A stretch of DNA of 64,000 bases from contig NZ_JAUXXZ010000042.1 in assembly GCF_030684675.1 (NCBI RefSeq), positions 1 to 64,000 on the forward strand, given 5' to 3'. Within the stretch, counting starts at the first letter, position 1; every line of letters starts with the position of its first letter. The position numbers and the translations under genes are program-made. The DNA is from Daejeonella sp. (GTDB lineage Bacteria > Bacteroidota > Bacteroidia > Sphingobacteriales > Sphingobacteriaceae). Below the pieces are notes generated by a model that saw only the letters and a list, made by a program, of their open reading frames with translations, searched no databases and was not told the DNA's origin. Positions 53,854-62,589 of the stretch are shown piece after piece.

Positions 53854-54426
53854 TCAAAACTCCCAAATCCTATCCGGGCAAATACAGGCATCCATTTTAA
53901 TGTCAAACTCATTCAGATCATAAATCTCTTCAACAGGGTCGAAGTACGATAATCCGATCTTCTTTACATCAGGTCTGCAGGTCATGAGAAAACGGTCATA
54001 AAAACCCTTTCCATATCCTGCGCGGTTACCCAGCTTATCGAATGCCAAAAGAGGAACAAATACCAGATCGATCTGATCGGCTGGAATAATCTTTCCATGG
54101 ATAGGTTCCGGGATATCAAATTTATTTCTGCCTAAAATGGTGTATTCATGGTCATAAAGCACGTTTTCAATTTTCAGATTTTTAAAATCGGTCCTGGGTA
54201 TGACAATCTTTAATTCCGGAAAATTTTCCTTGAAGTAGTTTAGAATAGAGAAGGTATCAAGCTCGTTCATTTTTCGAATAGGCATGAAAACATGAACCAT
54301 ACGATACTCAGACCAGTTAAGGAGCTTAACCTGATCCATTAAGGCATCAGTCAGCATCCAGTACTCTGAACGCGTAAGGTTCTGACGCTTTTCCAGAAAT
54401 AATTTCCGAAGTGTAGCTTTATCCAC
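53854..54426 (-). CDS. 5-formyltetrahydrofolate cyclo-ligase
   Basis: A 190-residue protein: KATLRKLFLEKRQNLTRSEY, HVFMPIRKMNEL, IVIPRTDFKN, then IDLVFVPLLAFDKLGNRAGYGKGFYDRFL, the family signature, and KKIGLSYFDPV. It recycles 5-formyl-THF to methenyl-THF using ATP. The start is GTG 54426; no ATG fits. It lies after EF-P on the same strand with a terminator between, so it has its own transcript. Confidence 0.92.
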   Translation of the reverse strand: MDKATLRKLFLEKRQNLTRSEYWMLTDALMDQVKLLNWSEYRMVHVFMPIRKMNELDTFSILNYFKENFPELKIVIPRTDFKNLKIENVLYDHEYTILGRNKFDIPEPIHGKIIPADQIDLVFVPLLAFDKLGNRAGYGKGFYDRFLMTCRPDVKKIGLSYFDPVEEIYDLNEFDIKMDACICPDRIWEF

Positions 54427-54464
54427 AACACGAATGTAAAAACAATTCCTTCGAAATTTCGTTC

Positions 54465-54498
54465 AAAAAAAAGGTCTTTCCATGAAGAAAAGACCTTT
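54465..54498 (-). terminator. Terminator of the efp gene
   Basis: On the minus strand AAAGGTCTTT/AAAGACCTTT (54489-54498 and 54470-54479) form a perfect 10-bp stem, followed by eight T. It begins 16 bases after the efp stop. Confidence 0.9.
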
Positions 54499-54513
54499 CA
54501 AAAAAACTAAAAA

Positions 54514-55074
54514 CTATTTTACTCTTTCGATGTATTCTCCTGTACGTGTATCTACCCTTACCCTATCTCCCTGGTTAACAAAAAGAGGCACCCGAATCTC
54601 AATTCCTGTTTCAACTGTAGCACTTTTTAAAGCATTAGTAGAGGTATCCCCTTTTACTGCCGGCTCAGTGTAAGTAATTTCAAGCTCTACACTGGTAGGT
54701 GCCTGTGCCATTATTGGCTCTTCGCTTTCAAAAGAAACAATCACATTCATTCCTTCTTTCAGAAATTTAGCTGCGTTTCCAAATAAGGTTTTTTCAATAC
54801 TAAATTGCTCAAAAGTTGTATTGTCCATCACCACAAAATAATCCCCTTCTTCATAGAGATACTGGTAATCACTGGTTTCAACCCGGCAAATTTCAACCTG
54901 CTCATCTGTTCCCATCCTGGCCTCAACAATTTTACCCGTTTTTATATTCCGTAGCTTTCCGATGTAAAAAGCCCCCCCTTTACCTGGTGTACGGTGAATG
55001 ATTTCATCCACAGTTACCAATTCGCCATTATAACGTAATATATTTCCTGATTTAATTTCTGAAGCTTTTGCCAT
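54514..55074 (-). CDS. efp: Translation elongation factor P
   Basis: A 186-residue three-barrel protein: SGNILRYNGELVTVDEIIHRTPGKGGAF holds the tip loop with the lysine (PGKGG) that is modified in some bacteria; KTGKIVEARMG and the OB-fold blocks FVVMDNTTFEQFSIEKTLFGN and APTSVELEITYTEPAVKGDT follow. It relieves stalling at polyproline. It has its own promoter and terminator within the lipid A gene row. Confidence 0.95.
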   Translation of the reverse strand: MAKASEIKSGNILRYNGELVTVDEIIHRTPGKGGAFYIGKLRNIKTGKIVEARMGTDEQVEICRVETSDYQYLYEEGDYFVVMDNTTFEQFSIEKTLFGNAAKFLKEGMNVIVSFESEEPIMAQAPTSVELEITYTEPAVKGDTSTNALKSATVETGIEIRVPLFVNQGDRVRVDTRTGEYIERVK

Positions 55075-55097
55075 AAGATTTTACTGATTTCGAGCCG

Positions 55098-55129
55098 CAA
55101 AGATAGGGGCATTTTATTAATTTTCCAAT
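55098..55129 (-). promoter_or_regulatory. Promoter of efp
   Basis: On the minus strand TATCTTTG (55098-55105) is the -7 element, with TTG (55126-55128) about 20 bases upstream as the -33. It leaves a leader of about 18 bases before the ATG. Confidence 0.65.
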
Positions 55130-55205
55130 AATTGCCTCTGGGGTTAAGAGACAGGGCAAGGGATCATCCAATGCTTTCGGTAAGGGATTAAGAAAAAGCA
55201 GCGTT

Positions 55206-55826
55206 TCATTTATAATCTGCTACATTCAGTTGCTTTTTACAAAAACTATACTCCTGTATTTGATTAGAGCAAATGATGAGAATCCGGTCTGCAGAATATT
55301 TTTCAACAAGCGATAGGTACCATTCTAGGCCCTGCTGATCGAGATTTGAGGCTGGTTCATCCAGAAGAATCATATCCGTATCAGAACAAAAAGCCAGCGC
55401 AAGTTTTACCCGCTGTTTCATCCCCGAAGAAAAATACTTTATCGCTTTATGCTCAGAGCGTTTCAGACCCATCAGTTCAATCAATAGATCACGGTCAAGC
55501 CCGGATCGATATTTCTTAAAGCGAAAATGAAAATCAATAAGCTCCCTTAGCGTAAGCTCTTCGATGAGTTCAAGATAGGGTGCAGCCATAGATAAATGCT
55601 CAAAAACATTTTCCGGGTTGAGCAAAACACCTCCCATTGTATAAGAAATTGTTCCCTCTGAGCTGCTCAGACTACCCGAAATAACCTGTAACATTGTAGA
55701 TTTTCCAGCACCGTTGGCACCCAGAATGGCATAGGAGCTGCCACTTTCAAAAACATAATTTACATCCCTGAAAATCCATTCGCGATTAAACCGGCGGCCA
55801 ATGTGTTCAAGGTTTATCTTCATCAT
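55206..55826 (-). CDS. ABC transporter ATP-binding protein without a visible permease
   Basis: A 206-residue ATPase: Walker A LGANGAGKSTML, signature SSGMKQRVKLA, Walker B MILLDEPASNLD and a short C-terminal end. It resembles the ABC-2/heme-exporter type of ATPase. It lies 29 bases after lpxA on the same strand, and this placement next to lpx genes is common in Bacteroidota; the permease must be elsewhere. A role in envelope lipid or sugar export is inference. Confidence 0.9.
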   Translation of the reverse strand: MMKINLEHIGRRFNREWIFRDVNYVFESGSSYAILGANGAGKSTMLQVISGSLSSSEGTISYTMGGVLLNPENVFEHLSMAAPYLELIEELTLRELIDFHFRFKKYRSGLDRDLLIELMGLKRSEHKAIKYFSSGMKQRVKLALAFCSDTDMILLDEPASNLDQQGLEWYLSLVEKYSADRILIICSNQIQEYSFCKKQLNVADYK

Positions 55827-55855
55827 AATTACAAATCCCTCAGGGATCTCAGGGT

Positions 55856-56641
55856 TTAGGAATTACCAAAACCCTTCATAACACCGCGGTTAGAGTTTCG
55901 GATAAAATCAATGATCTCATCCCGGATCTCAGTAGCTTCACGCTCGGTTTCTATAATATCCAGGGCTCTGGAAATATTGTATTTTTTCAGGAATATGGTC
56001 CTGTAAATATCCTGGATCTCATTAATCTGCTCGGAAGTAAAGCCTCTGCGGCGTAAACCGACTGAGTTTATTCCAACATAAGCCAGTGGCTCACGGCCAG
56101 CCTTGGTATAGGGAGGCACATCTTTACGCACTAGAGAACCACCTGATATAATCGAATGCGCACCAATTGAAACAAACTGGTGAACAGCAGAGGCTCCGCC
56201 AATAAAAGCATAGTCCTGCACTTCAATATGTCCGGCCAGTTGTACTGAGTTTGCAATGATAACATTGTTTCCGATAACACAATCGTGAGCAATGTGAACA
56301 TAAGCCATCAAAAGACAGTTTGACCCAATAGTTGTTGTATTCTTGTCGAGCGCTGTACCCCTGTTCAGGGTTACACATTCCCTGATAATCGTATTATCTC
56401 CGATAGTAACTGTAGAAGCTTCCCCTTTATATTTCATATCCTGGGGAGGTGCCGAAACAACAGCTCCCGGAAATATACGGCAGTTTTTCCCGATACGGGC
56501 ACCATCCATAATGGTAACATTTGATCCAATCCAGGTACCTTCACCAATAACTACATCCTTGTAGATGGTAACAAAAGGTTCTATAACAACGGTTTCGGCA
56601 ATCTTGGCCTGTGGGTGAATATATGCTAAAGGCTGGATCAT
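55856..56641 (-). CDS. lpxA: UDP-N-acetylglucosamine acyltransferase
   Basis: A 261-residue left-handed beta-helix: many hexapeptides (KIAETVVIEPFVTIYKDVVIG), GAVVSAPPQDMKYKGE, the catalytic His in MAYVHIAHDCVIGN and the C-terminal helices (RRRGFTSEQINEIQDIYRTIF). It starts lipid A synthesis by adding an acyl chain to UDP-GlcNAc. Its ATG overlaps the TGA of lpxC-fabZ by four bases. Confidence 0.96.
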   Translation of the reverse strand: MIQPLAYIHPQAKIAETVVIEPFVTIYKDVVIGEGTWIGSNVTIMDGARIGKNCRIFPGAVVSAPPQDMKYKGEASTVTIGDNTIIRECVTLNRGTALDKNTTTIGSNCLLMAYVHIAHDCVIGNNVIIANSVQLAGHIEVQDYAFIGGASAVHQFVSIGAHSIISGGSLVRKDVPPYTKAGREPLAYVGINSVGLRRRGFTSEQINEIQDIYRTIFLKKYNISRALDIIETEREATEIRDEIIDFIRNSNRGVMKGFGNS

Positions 56642-58050
56642 ACGCTTGCTTCGCTTTCTTTAACTCTGATTATTTGTGCCATCATTTCTGCCTCAACCAC
56701 AATCTTTTCACCTACCATTCCAACACCTTTCATCTGGCAAATACCTCTTCTGATTGGTTCCATTAAATCGCAGCGGAATACAATAGTATCTCCCGGTAAA
56801 ACTTGAGCGCGGAATCTAACCCGATCAATCTTTAAGAAATAGGTCAGGTAATTTCGTGGATCAGGAACAGTACTAAGTACCAGAATTCCTCCCGTTTGCG
56901 CCATCGCTTCGATCTGAATTACTCCCGGAAGCACCGGTGCACCCGGAAAATGCCCTTTGAAGAATTCTTCATTCATGGTAACATTTTTCACTCCAACAAC
57001 GTGTGTTTTTGAAAGTTCGAGAATCTTGTCAATAAACAAAAAGGGCTGTCTGTGAGGCAAAATGTTCATGATCTGAACCACATCATACAATGGTGGAACA
57101 CTTGGGTCATAAACCTGTACATTCTTTTTTGACCTTTCTTTTTTAATCTGGGATTTAATCTTCTTGGCAAAAGCAATATTTGCGGCATGTCCCGGTCTTG
57201 CAGCCATGATATGGCCCTTCAGTGGAACACCAACTAATGCCAGATCACCAATCATATCCAAAAGCTTATGACGTGCCGGCTCATTCTGATAACGCAATTC
57301 AATATTATTCAGAATACCTTCTCTGGCAACATCAATATCATCGCGGTTAAAAAGTTTGGCAAGATTCTTTAACTCTTCCTTACTTACCTGTTTATCTACG
57401 ACCACAATCGCATTATTCAAATCACCACCCTTAATCAGATCATGTTTCAATAACATTTCAAGTTCATGGAGGAAACAAAATGTACGACAAGATGCAATTT
57501 CCTTTTTAAATTCTGAAAGTGTTGTTATTGCTGCATGCTGACTGCCCAAAACCGGTGAGTTATAATCGATCATGCAGGTGAAGCGATAATCATCCAGGGG
57601 CATAGCAACCATCTCTACCTTTCGATCAGGTTCAGAATAATGAATATTATGAGGAATACTGTAATACTCCCGGTCGGCTTCCTGATTAACAAATCCTACA
57701 TTCTCAAGTGCATCAACGAATTGTATGGAGCTTCCATCCATAATTGGAATCTCTGGTCCGTCGAGCTCCATCAAAATGTTATCAACTTCTGTACCCACCA
57801 GACTGGCCAAAACGTGCTCAACAGTATTTACACTTGCTCCATTCTGTGTTAAGGTAGTTCCCCTTGAGGTATCGGTCACATTATCAACATCAGCATCAAT
57901 GACCGGTGTTCCCGGAAGGTCAATTCTTTTAAATTTATAACCATGGTTTTCGGGAGCAGGCTTAAATGTCATCCTTGCCACCTTGCCGGTATGTAAGCCG
58001 ACACCTGTCACAGAAACTTCTGATTTAATTGTTCTTTGTTTTACATTCAT
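56638..58050 (-). CDS. Bifunctional LpxC deacetylase / FabZ dehydratase
   Basis: A 470-residue fusion, the Bacteroidota arrangement. LpxC part (1 to about 310): GVGLHTGKVARM, VEHVLAS (zinc His), MDGSSIQFVDAL, MIDYNSPVLG, ILNNIELRYQNEPARHKLLDMIGDLAL. FabZ part: LPHRQPFLFIDKIL (catalytic His) and GHFPGAPVLPGVIQIEAMAQ (catalytic Glu). ATG 58050 is preferred over one five codons upstream. It commits lipid A synthesis and makes the unsaturated acyl-ACP for LpxA and LpxD. Confidence 0.95.
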   Translation of the reverse strand: MNVKQRTIKSEVSVTGVGLHTGKVARMTFKPAPENHGYKFKRIDLPGTPVIDADVDNVTDTSRGTTLTQNGASVNTVEHVLASLVGTEVDNILMELDGPEIPIMDGSSIQFVDALENVGFVNQEADREYYSIPHNIHYSEPDRKVEMVAMPLDDYRFTCMIDYNSPVLGSQHAAITTLSEFKKEIASCRTFCFLHELEMLLKHDLIKGGDLNNAIVVVDKQVSKEELKNLAKLFNRDDIDVAREGILNNIELRYQNEPARHKLLDMIGDLALVGVPLKGHIMAARPGHAANIAFAKKIKSQIKKERSKKNVQVYDPSVPPLYDVVQIMNILPHRQPFLFIDKILELSKTHVVGVKNVTMNEEFFKGHFPGAPVLPGVIQIEAMAQTGGILVLSTVPDPRNYLTYFLKIDRVRFRAQVLPGDTIVFRCDLMEPIRRGICQMKGVGMVGEKIVVEAEMMAQIIRVKESEASV

Positions 58051-58080
58051 CGTATTGATATTCATCAGTCCGAATACTGA

Positions 58081-59118
58081 TCACTTTAAACGGTCTTTTA
58101 TTATGTTTTCAAGTTCTTCAATTCGCTTTTCCAGCTCGGGTAAGCGCTTTATTATGACCTGCGATTTCAATGAATTCCGATAAGTCATCATTGGGAATCC
58201 GTTCCAGCTCATATTCTCTTCTTTTATAGAATTATTAACCGCTGATTTTGCCCCGATATTACTGCCATTGGCTATACTTATGTGTCCAACCATTCCTACC
58301 TGTCCGCCAATAACGCAGTTTTCACCAATTTTGGTACTTCCTGATACTCCCGTTTGTGCCGCAATTACCGTATTTGCACCAATTTCCACATTATGAGCAA
58401 TCTGAATCAGGTTATCCAGCTTTACACCCTTGCGGATAATGGTTGATCCCATTGTTGCCCGGTCTATGGTTGTATTTGATCCTATTTCTACGTTTTCCTC
58501 AATGATAACGTTTCCGATCTGGCTTACCTTTCGATAAACACCTTCACCGCCGTTCGCAAAGCCAAAACCGTCACTTCCGATAATCGCACCGGAATGAATA
58601 ATTGAATTATCACCAATGATACAATTAAAGTACACCTTAACACCAGAATACAAAGTTACATTCTTACCAACAACTACATTATCTGCCAGATAGGCATTCG
58701 GATAAATCTTACTACCGTCCCCAATCTTAACATTCGGGCCAATATATGCAAGTGCAGCAATGTAAACATCTTTACCTATCTCAGCACTTGGATGAATAAA
58801 ACTGGGTTCTTCTATACCGGTTTTATTCGATTTTAAGAGTTCATCGTATTTTTCAAGCAAAACCGAAAATGCACTGTAAGCATTTTTTACTCTGATTAAA
58901 GTTGCCTTAATGGGCTGGGAAGGTACAAATTCATCATTTACAATAATGATCGACGCTCCTGAGCCATAAACAAATTGCTCGTACTTAGAATTTGCAAGAA
59001 AAGACAAAGAACCCAGCTTTGCATCTTCTATTTTTGCAAGCTGATTTACTGTCACCTCAGGATTACCTTCTACAGTACCTTCAAGTAAAATTCCAATCTG
59101 ATGTGCAGTTAGTTGCAT
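58081..59118 (-). CDS. lpxD: UDP-3-O-acyl-glucosamine N-acyltransferase
   Basis: A 345-residue protein: N-terminal uridine-binding domain (QLTAHQIGILLEGTVEGN, LSFLANSKYE), then a left-handed beta-helix with GSDGFGFANG, IAHNVEIGANTVIAAQTGVSGS and the catalytic His in that block, and a C-terminal helix. It adds the second acyl chain in lipid A. The start at the ATG ending at 59118 matches LpxD starts, and sits four bases after a complete promoter. Confidence 0.95.
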   Translation of the reverse strand: MQLTAHQIGILLEGTVEGNPEVTVNQLAKIEDAKLGSLSFLANSKYEQFVYGSGASIIIVNDEFVPSQPIKATLIRVKNAYSAFSVLLEKYDELLKSNKTGIEEPSFIHPSAEIGKDVYIAALAYIGPNVKIGDGSKIYPNAYLADNVVVGKNVTLYSGVKVYFNCIIGDNSIIHSGAIIGSDGFGFANGGEGVYRKVSQIGNVIIEENVEIGSNTTIDRATMGSTIIRKGVKLDNLIQIAHNVEIGANTVIAAQTGVSGSTKIGENCVIGGQVGMVGHISIANGSNIGAKSAVNNSIKEENMSWNGFPMMTYRNSLKSQVIIKRLPELEKRIEELENIIKDRLK

Positions 59119-59122
59119 CGGG

Positions 59123-59153
59123 CAAATTTATAGCTTATATGTTAACGAACAAA
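59123..59153 (-). promoter_or_regulatory. Complete Bacteroidota promoter of lpxD, near the start codon
   Basis: On the minus strand TTTG (59150-59153), 19 bases and TAAATTTG (59123-59130) match the consensus exactly in both parts and spacing. The ATG at 59118 begins four bases after the -7. A transcript from here would start at or just before the AUG, so leaderless translation is likely unless an upstream promoter also reads through. Confidence 0.75.
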
Positions 59154-59176
59154 TTTTGAACTTATTCGCATGTTTA

Positions 59177-60412
59177 TTAATTGACATCCCTTATTTCCTT
59201 AACATAACAGAGTATATACTTCTGTACAGTTTTTGCCAATGCTTCCAGATTAGAATTATCTGATGCTTTGGTAATATCCTGTATAGATCCATTTTTCATC
59301 AAAATGTTAATACTCCCGTCTCCAACATGGTAGGCGTTATTCTTTATTGTATCAGTAAATACGAAATACGAGGTGTCATCGTCAGAAACCTCGAATTCAT
59401 CAGTAACTCTATCGGCCAGTTCATTTATCCATTCCACTGGTGGTGGCTCATTACTGATCTCCACTTTATAAAGGTTTCTGCTGATCAGGTGATTACAAAG
59501 TGTTGAAAGGATAAGATCCTCATCATCAGCCCAAACCTTTATCGATGTAAATATATCATTATCATCTAGTTTGGTAAATCTTTCTAGATTTCGGGGGTCG
59601 TTTCTGAATTCTTCCCGGCTTACTGAATTCTTCAAAAAATAGGAAAAACAGGGACTGGCAAATAAATTCCTTCCCTCAAGTGATAGTTCTTTTGCCCTTT
59701 CCAAAATCTTTACAAGCATTTGCTCAGCAGCAATGACCGTCTTATGAAGGTATACCTGCCAGTACATTAGTCTGCGGGCAATTAAAAATTTCTCTATAGA
59801 ATAAATTCCCTTTTCTTCAACAACTAACTGATCATCAATAACATCCAGCATTTTTATGATCCTGTCAAAGCTGATTACCCCTTCCGAAACTCCGGTAAAA
59901 AAACTATCCCGGTTCAGGTAATCCAGGCGATCAATATCCAGTTGCCCTGAGACCAGCTGATGTAAAAAAGTCTTTGGATAGCGGTTGTTGAATATTTCAA
60001 GAGCCATGGTAAGCTTACCATCAAACTCCCGATTCAGATTATTCATCAAAAGTGCCGTGATATGCTCATGTGATACCCCATCAACAATGGTGTGCTCCAG
60101 GGCATGAGAAAAGGGTCCATGGCCGATATCGTGAAGTAAAATGGCGATCATCACCGCCTCCTCCTCTTCATAAGAAATTGCCTGTCCTTTACTTTTAATC
60201 GTTTCAATTGCCAGACTCATCAGATGCATTGCACCAAGTGCATGATGAAAACGAGTGTGTAAAGCACCAGGGTAAACCAGGTGAGTCATACCCAGTTGTT
60301 TGATATAGCGTAAGCGCTGAACATAGGGGTGCTGAATCAAATCATACACCAGTTCTGATGGAATCGTGATGAATCCGTAAACTGGATCATTAATTATTTT
60401 CTTCTTATTCAA
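59177..60412 (-). CDS. HD domain-containing phosphohydrolase
   Basis: A 411-residue protein. NDPVYGFITIPSELVYDLIQHPYVQRLRYIKQLG begins; TRFHHALGAMHLM and AILLHDIGHGPFSHALEHT provide the HD metal ligands; the RLDYLNRDSF block follows (GQLDIDRLDYL). This is the dNTPase/SAMHD1-related branch of HD proteins. The start is TTG 60412: there is no ATG in the expected place. It lies directly upstream of lpxD on the same strand, as in many Bacteroidota. Confidence 0.9.
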   Translation of the reverse strand: MNKKKIINDPVYGFITIPSELVYDLIQHPYVQRLRYIKQLGMTHLVYPGALHTRFHHALGAMHLMSLAIETIKSKGQAISYEEEEAVMIAILLHDIGHGPFSHALEHTIVDGVSHEHITALLMNNLNREFDGKLTMALEIFNNRYPKTFLHQLVSGQLDIDRLDYLNRDSFFTGVSEGVISFDRIIKMLDVIDDQLVVEEKGIYSIEKFLIARRLMYWQVYLHKTVIAAEQMLVKILERAKELSLEGRNLFASPCFSYFLKNSVSREEFRNDPRNLERFTKLDDNDIFTSIKVWADDEDLILSTLCNHLISRNLYKVEISNEPPPVEWINELADRVTDEFEVSDDDTSYFVFTDTIKNNAYHVGDGSINILMKNGSIQDITKASDNSNLEALAKTVQKYILCYVKEIRDVN

Positions 60413-60508
60413 GATCGGGAGCCTTACGGCACAAAAATTGTTATTTTTAATGACAATTGAATGTATAAATAAGTTCGATGACCTATTAATTATTAATTTT
60501 ACATTGAA

Positions 60509-62062
60509 ATGCAGGAAACAACCATATTGTGGGCCGACGATGAAATCGACCTGCTAAAACCACATATATTATTTCTGAATGAAAAAGGCTACAGGATTAA
60601 AACTGTGACCAATGGTAATGATGCTCTGGATTGTTTCAAAAAAGAAAACTTCGATCTGGTATTCCTTGACGAAAATATGCCGGGTCTTACCGGATTGGAG
60701 ACTCTGGCCAGAATTAAAACAATAGATCCTGATATTCCAATCGTACTCATCACTAAAAATGAGGAAGAGTATATGATGGAGGATGCAATTGGATTTAAAA
60801 TAGATGATTATCTGATCAAGCCGGTAAATCCAAAACAGATCTTACTCACAATAAAAAAACTTATTGATAATAAACGTCTGGTCAGTGAGAAAACATCTAT
60901 GGCCTATCGACAGGATTTCAGAACCCTGGGAATGACACTGAATGAAAATCTAAGCTTTTCAGAGTGGGTAGATGTTTATAAAAAATTGGTGTACTGGGAA
61001 TTATCTCTTGAGAAACTAGAAGATGATGGTATGCATGAGATCCTGACTGTGCAGAAATCAGAGGCCAATGTTCAATTCTCAAAATTTATTGAAAAAAACT
61101 ATCTGAAATGGCTTAAAAATCCGGAGGATGGGCCAATTACCTCAAATCAACTTTTTGTTAAAAAGGTTTTTCCATCGTTAGAGCCTAAAAAACCGACTTT
61201 CTTCATCCTCATTGATAATTTGAGATATGATCAGTGGAAAATGATCAATTCTCTTTTGATGGATTATTACCGCATCGAAGAAGAAGATAGTTATTACAGC
61301 ATCTTACCCACTGCAACTCAATATGCCAGGAACGCGATTTTTTCAGGATTTATGCCCTTGGAAATGGAGCGGCATTTTCCCAAAATGTGGCAGAATGATG
61401 AGGATGAGGGGGGTAAAAATCTTTTCGAAGAAAAATTTCTTGCTGAGCAGATTCAACGAGTCATGCGTAAGGACTGCAAATTTTCCTATAATAAGATTCT
61501 AACCTTTGAACAAGGAAAAAACATTAGTGAAAACCTGAACAATTTAATGGGTAATGATCTGAATGTTATCGTCTATAATTTCGTTGATATGCTTTCTCAT
61601 GCAAGAACCGATATGGCGATGATACGGGAACTTGCAAACGACGAAGCAGCATACCGCTCTTTAACCCTATCCTGGTTCGAGCACTCACCTCTGCTGGATG
61701 CTTTAAAAAAGCTTTCCCAGAAAAAAATAAAACTGATTATTACTACTGATCACGGCACGATCCGGGTAAAGCATCCGAGTAAAGTGATTGGCGACCGTAA
61801 TACCAATTCAAATTTGAGATATAAACAAGGTAAAAATCTCGATTTCAATTCAAAAGATGTGTTTCATGTCAAAAATCCACATGAGGCAATGCTTCCAAAA
61901 CTTCACATGAGTTCGAGCTTTATTTTTGCAAAAGAAGATAGTTTTTTTGTTTACCCCAACAATTACAACCATTTTGTTAATTATTTTAACGAAACATTCC
62001 AGCATGGGGGCATTTCCATGGAAGAAATGATTGTCCCATACGTTACCTACAGTCCTAAATAG
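60509..62062 (+). CDS. porX: PorX-type response regulator with PglZ domain
   Basis: A 517-residue protein. Receiver (1-120): WADDEIDLL, phospho-Asp in VFLDENMPGLTG, and YLIKPVNPKQ. From about 210 an alkaline-phosphatase-like PglZ domain follows: FILIDNLRYDQWKMI, YSILPTATQYARNAIFSG, YNFVDMLSHARTDM and TTDHGTIRV carry likely metal and nucleotide ligands. This matches PorX, which with the PorY kinase regulates type IX secretion in Bacteroidota. It diverges from the HD-lpx genes; tsaE is 38 bases downstream. Confidence 0.92.
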   Translation: MQETTILWADDEIDLLKPHILFLNEKGYRIKTVTNGNDALDCFKKENFDLVFLDENMPGLTGLETLARIKTIDPDIPIVLITKNEEEYMMEDAIGFKIDDYLIKPVNPKQILLTIKKLIDNKRLVSEKTSMAYRQDFRTLGMTLNENLSFSEWVDVYKKLVYWELSLEKLEDDGMHEILTVQKSEANVQFSKFIEKNYLKWLKNPEDGPITSNQLFVKKVFPSLEPKKPTFFILIDNLRYDQWKMINSLLMDYYRIEEEDSYYSILPTATQYARNAIFSGFMPLEMERHFPKMWQNDEDEGGKNLFEEKFLAEQIQRVMRKDCKFSYNKILTFEQGKNISENLNNLMGNDLNVIVYNFVDMLSHARTDMAMIRELANDEAAYRSLTLSWFEHSPLLDALKKLSQKKIKLIITTDHGTIRVKHPSKVIGDRNTNSNLRYKQGKNLDFNSKDVFHVKNPHEAMLPKLHMSSSFIFAKEDSFFVYPNNYNHFVNYFNETFQHGGISMEEMIVPYVTYSPK

Positions 62063-62100
62063 TCTAGTATAACAATTTTATCGCTTTATAATTCGATCTA

Positions 62101-62517
62101 ATGAACATCCGGGTCAATAACGAAGGGGAATTACATGAGGCAGCATCTGAACTGCTAAAGTTTGCAGAAAAAGAAAAAGTCTTTCTGTTTGAGGGCGACA
62201 TGGGTGCAGGAAAAACAACTCTGATCAAAGCATTATGCTTTGTCCTTGGCATGAAAGAAACAGCAAGCAGCCCTACCTATTCAATAGTGAATGAATATGT
62301 CTACCCCGGGGGAAAAATTTATCATTTTGATTTTTTTCGCATTAAATCCCAGAATGAAGCATTCGACATAGGATTTGAAGAATATCTTGCATCAGGAGAA
62401 CATTGTTTTATCGAATGGCCGCAAAACATCTCCGACCTTTGGCCTCAAAACTACATCAAAATAATGATATCTGAAGGCGAAAGCGGATTGCGCAATATCT
62501 ATGTAAACAAGGTTTAA
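62101..62517 (+). CDS. tsaE: tRNA threonylcarbamoyladenosine biosynthesis ATPase TsaE
   Basis: A 138-residue P-loop protein: FEGDMGAGKTTLIKALC is the Walker A; SSPTYSIVNEY and YHFDFFRIK are family blocks, and IEWPQN matches the late conserved segment. It works with TsaB, TsaC and TsaD to make t6A37. It lies between porX and alanine dehydrogenase, a common Bacteroidota neighbourhood. Confidence 0.93.
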   Translation: MNIRVNNEGELHEAASELLKFAEKEKVFLFEGDMGAGKTTLIKALCFVLGMKETASSPTYSIVNEYVYPGGKIYHFDFFRIKSQNEAFDIGFEEYLASGEHCFIEWPQNISDLWPQNYIKIMISEGESGLRNIYVNKV

Positions 62518-62589
62518 ACTGAATTATTCTGAATTAAGCCCTTCCTGTTTTAAAAATTTCGTACCTTCATTTCCCTTATTAGAACCCGC

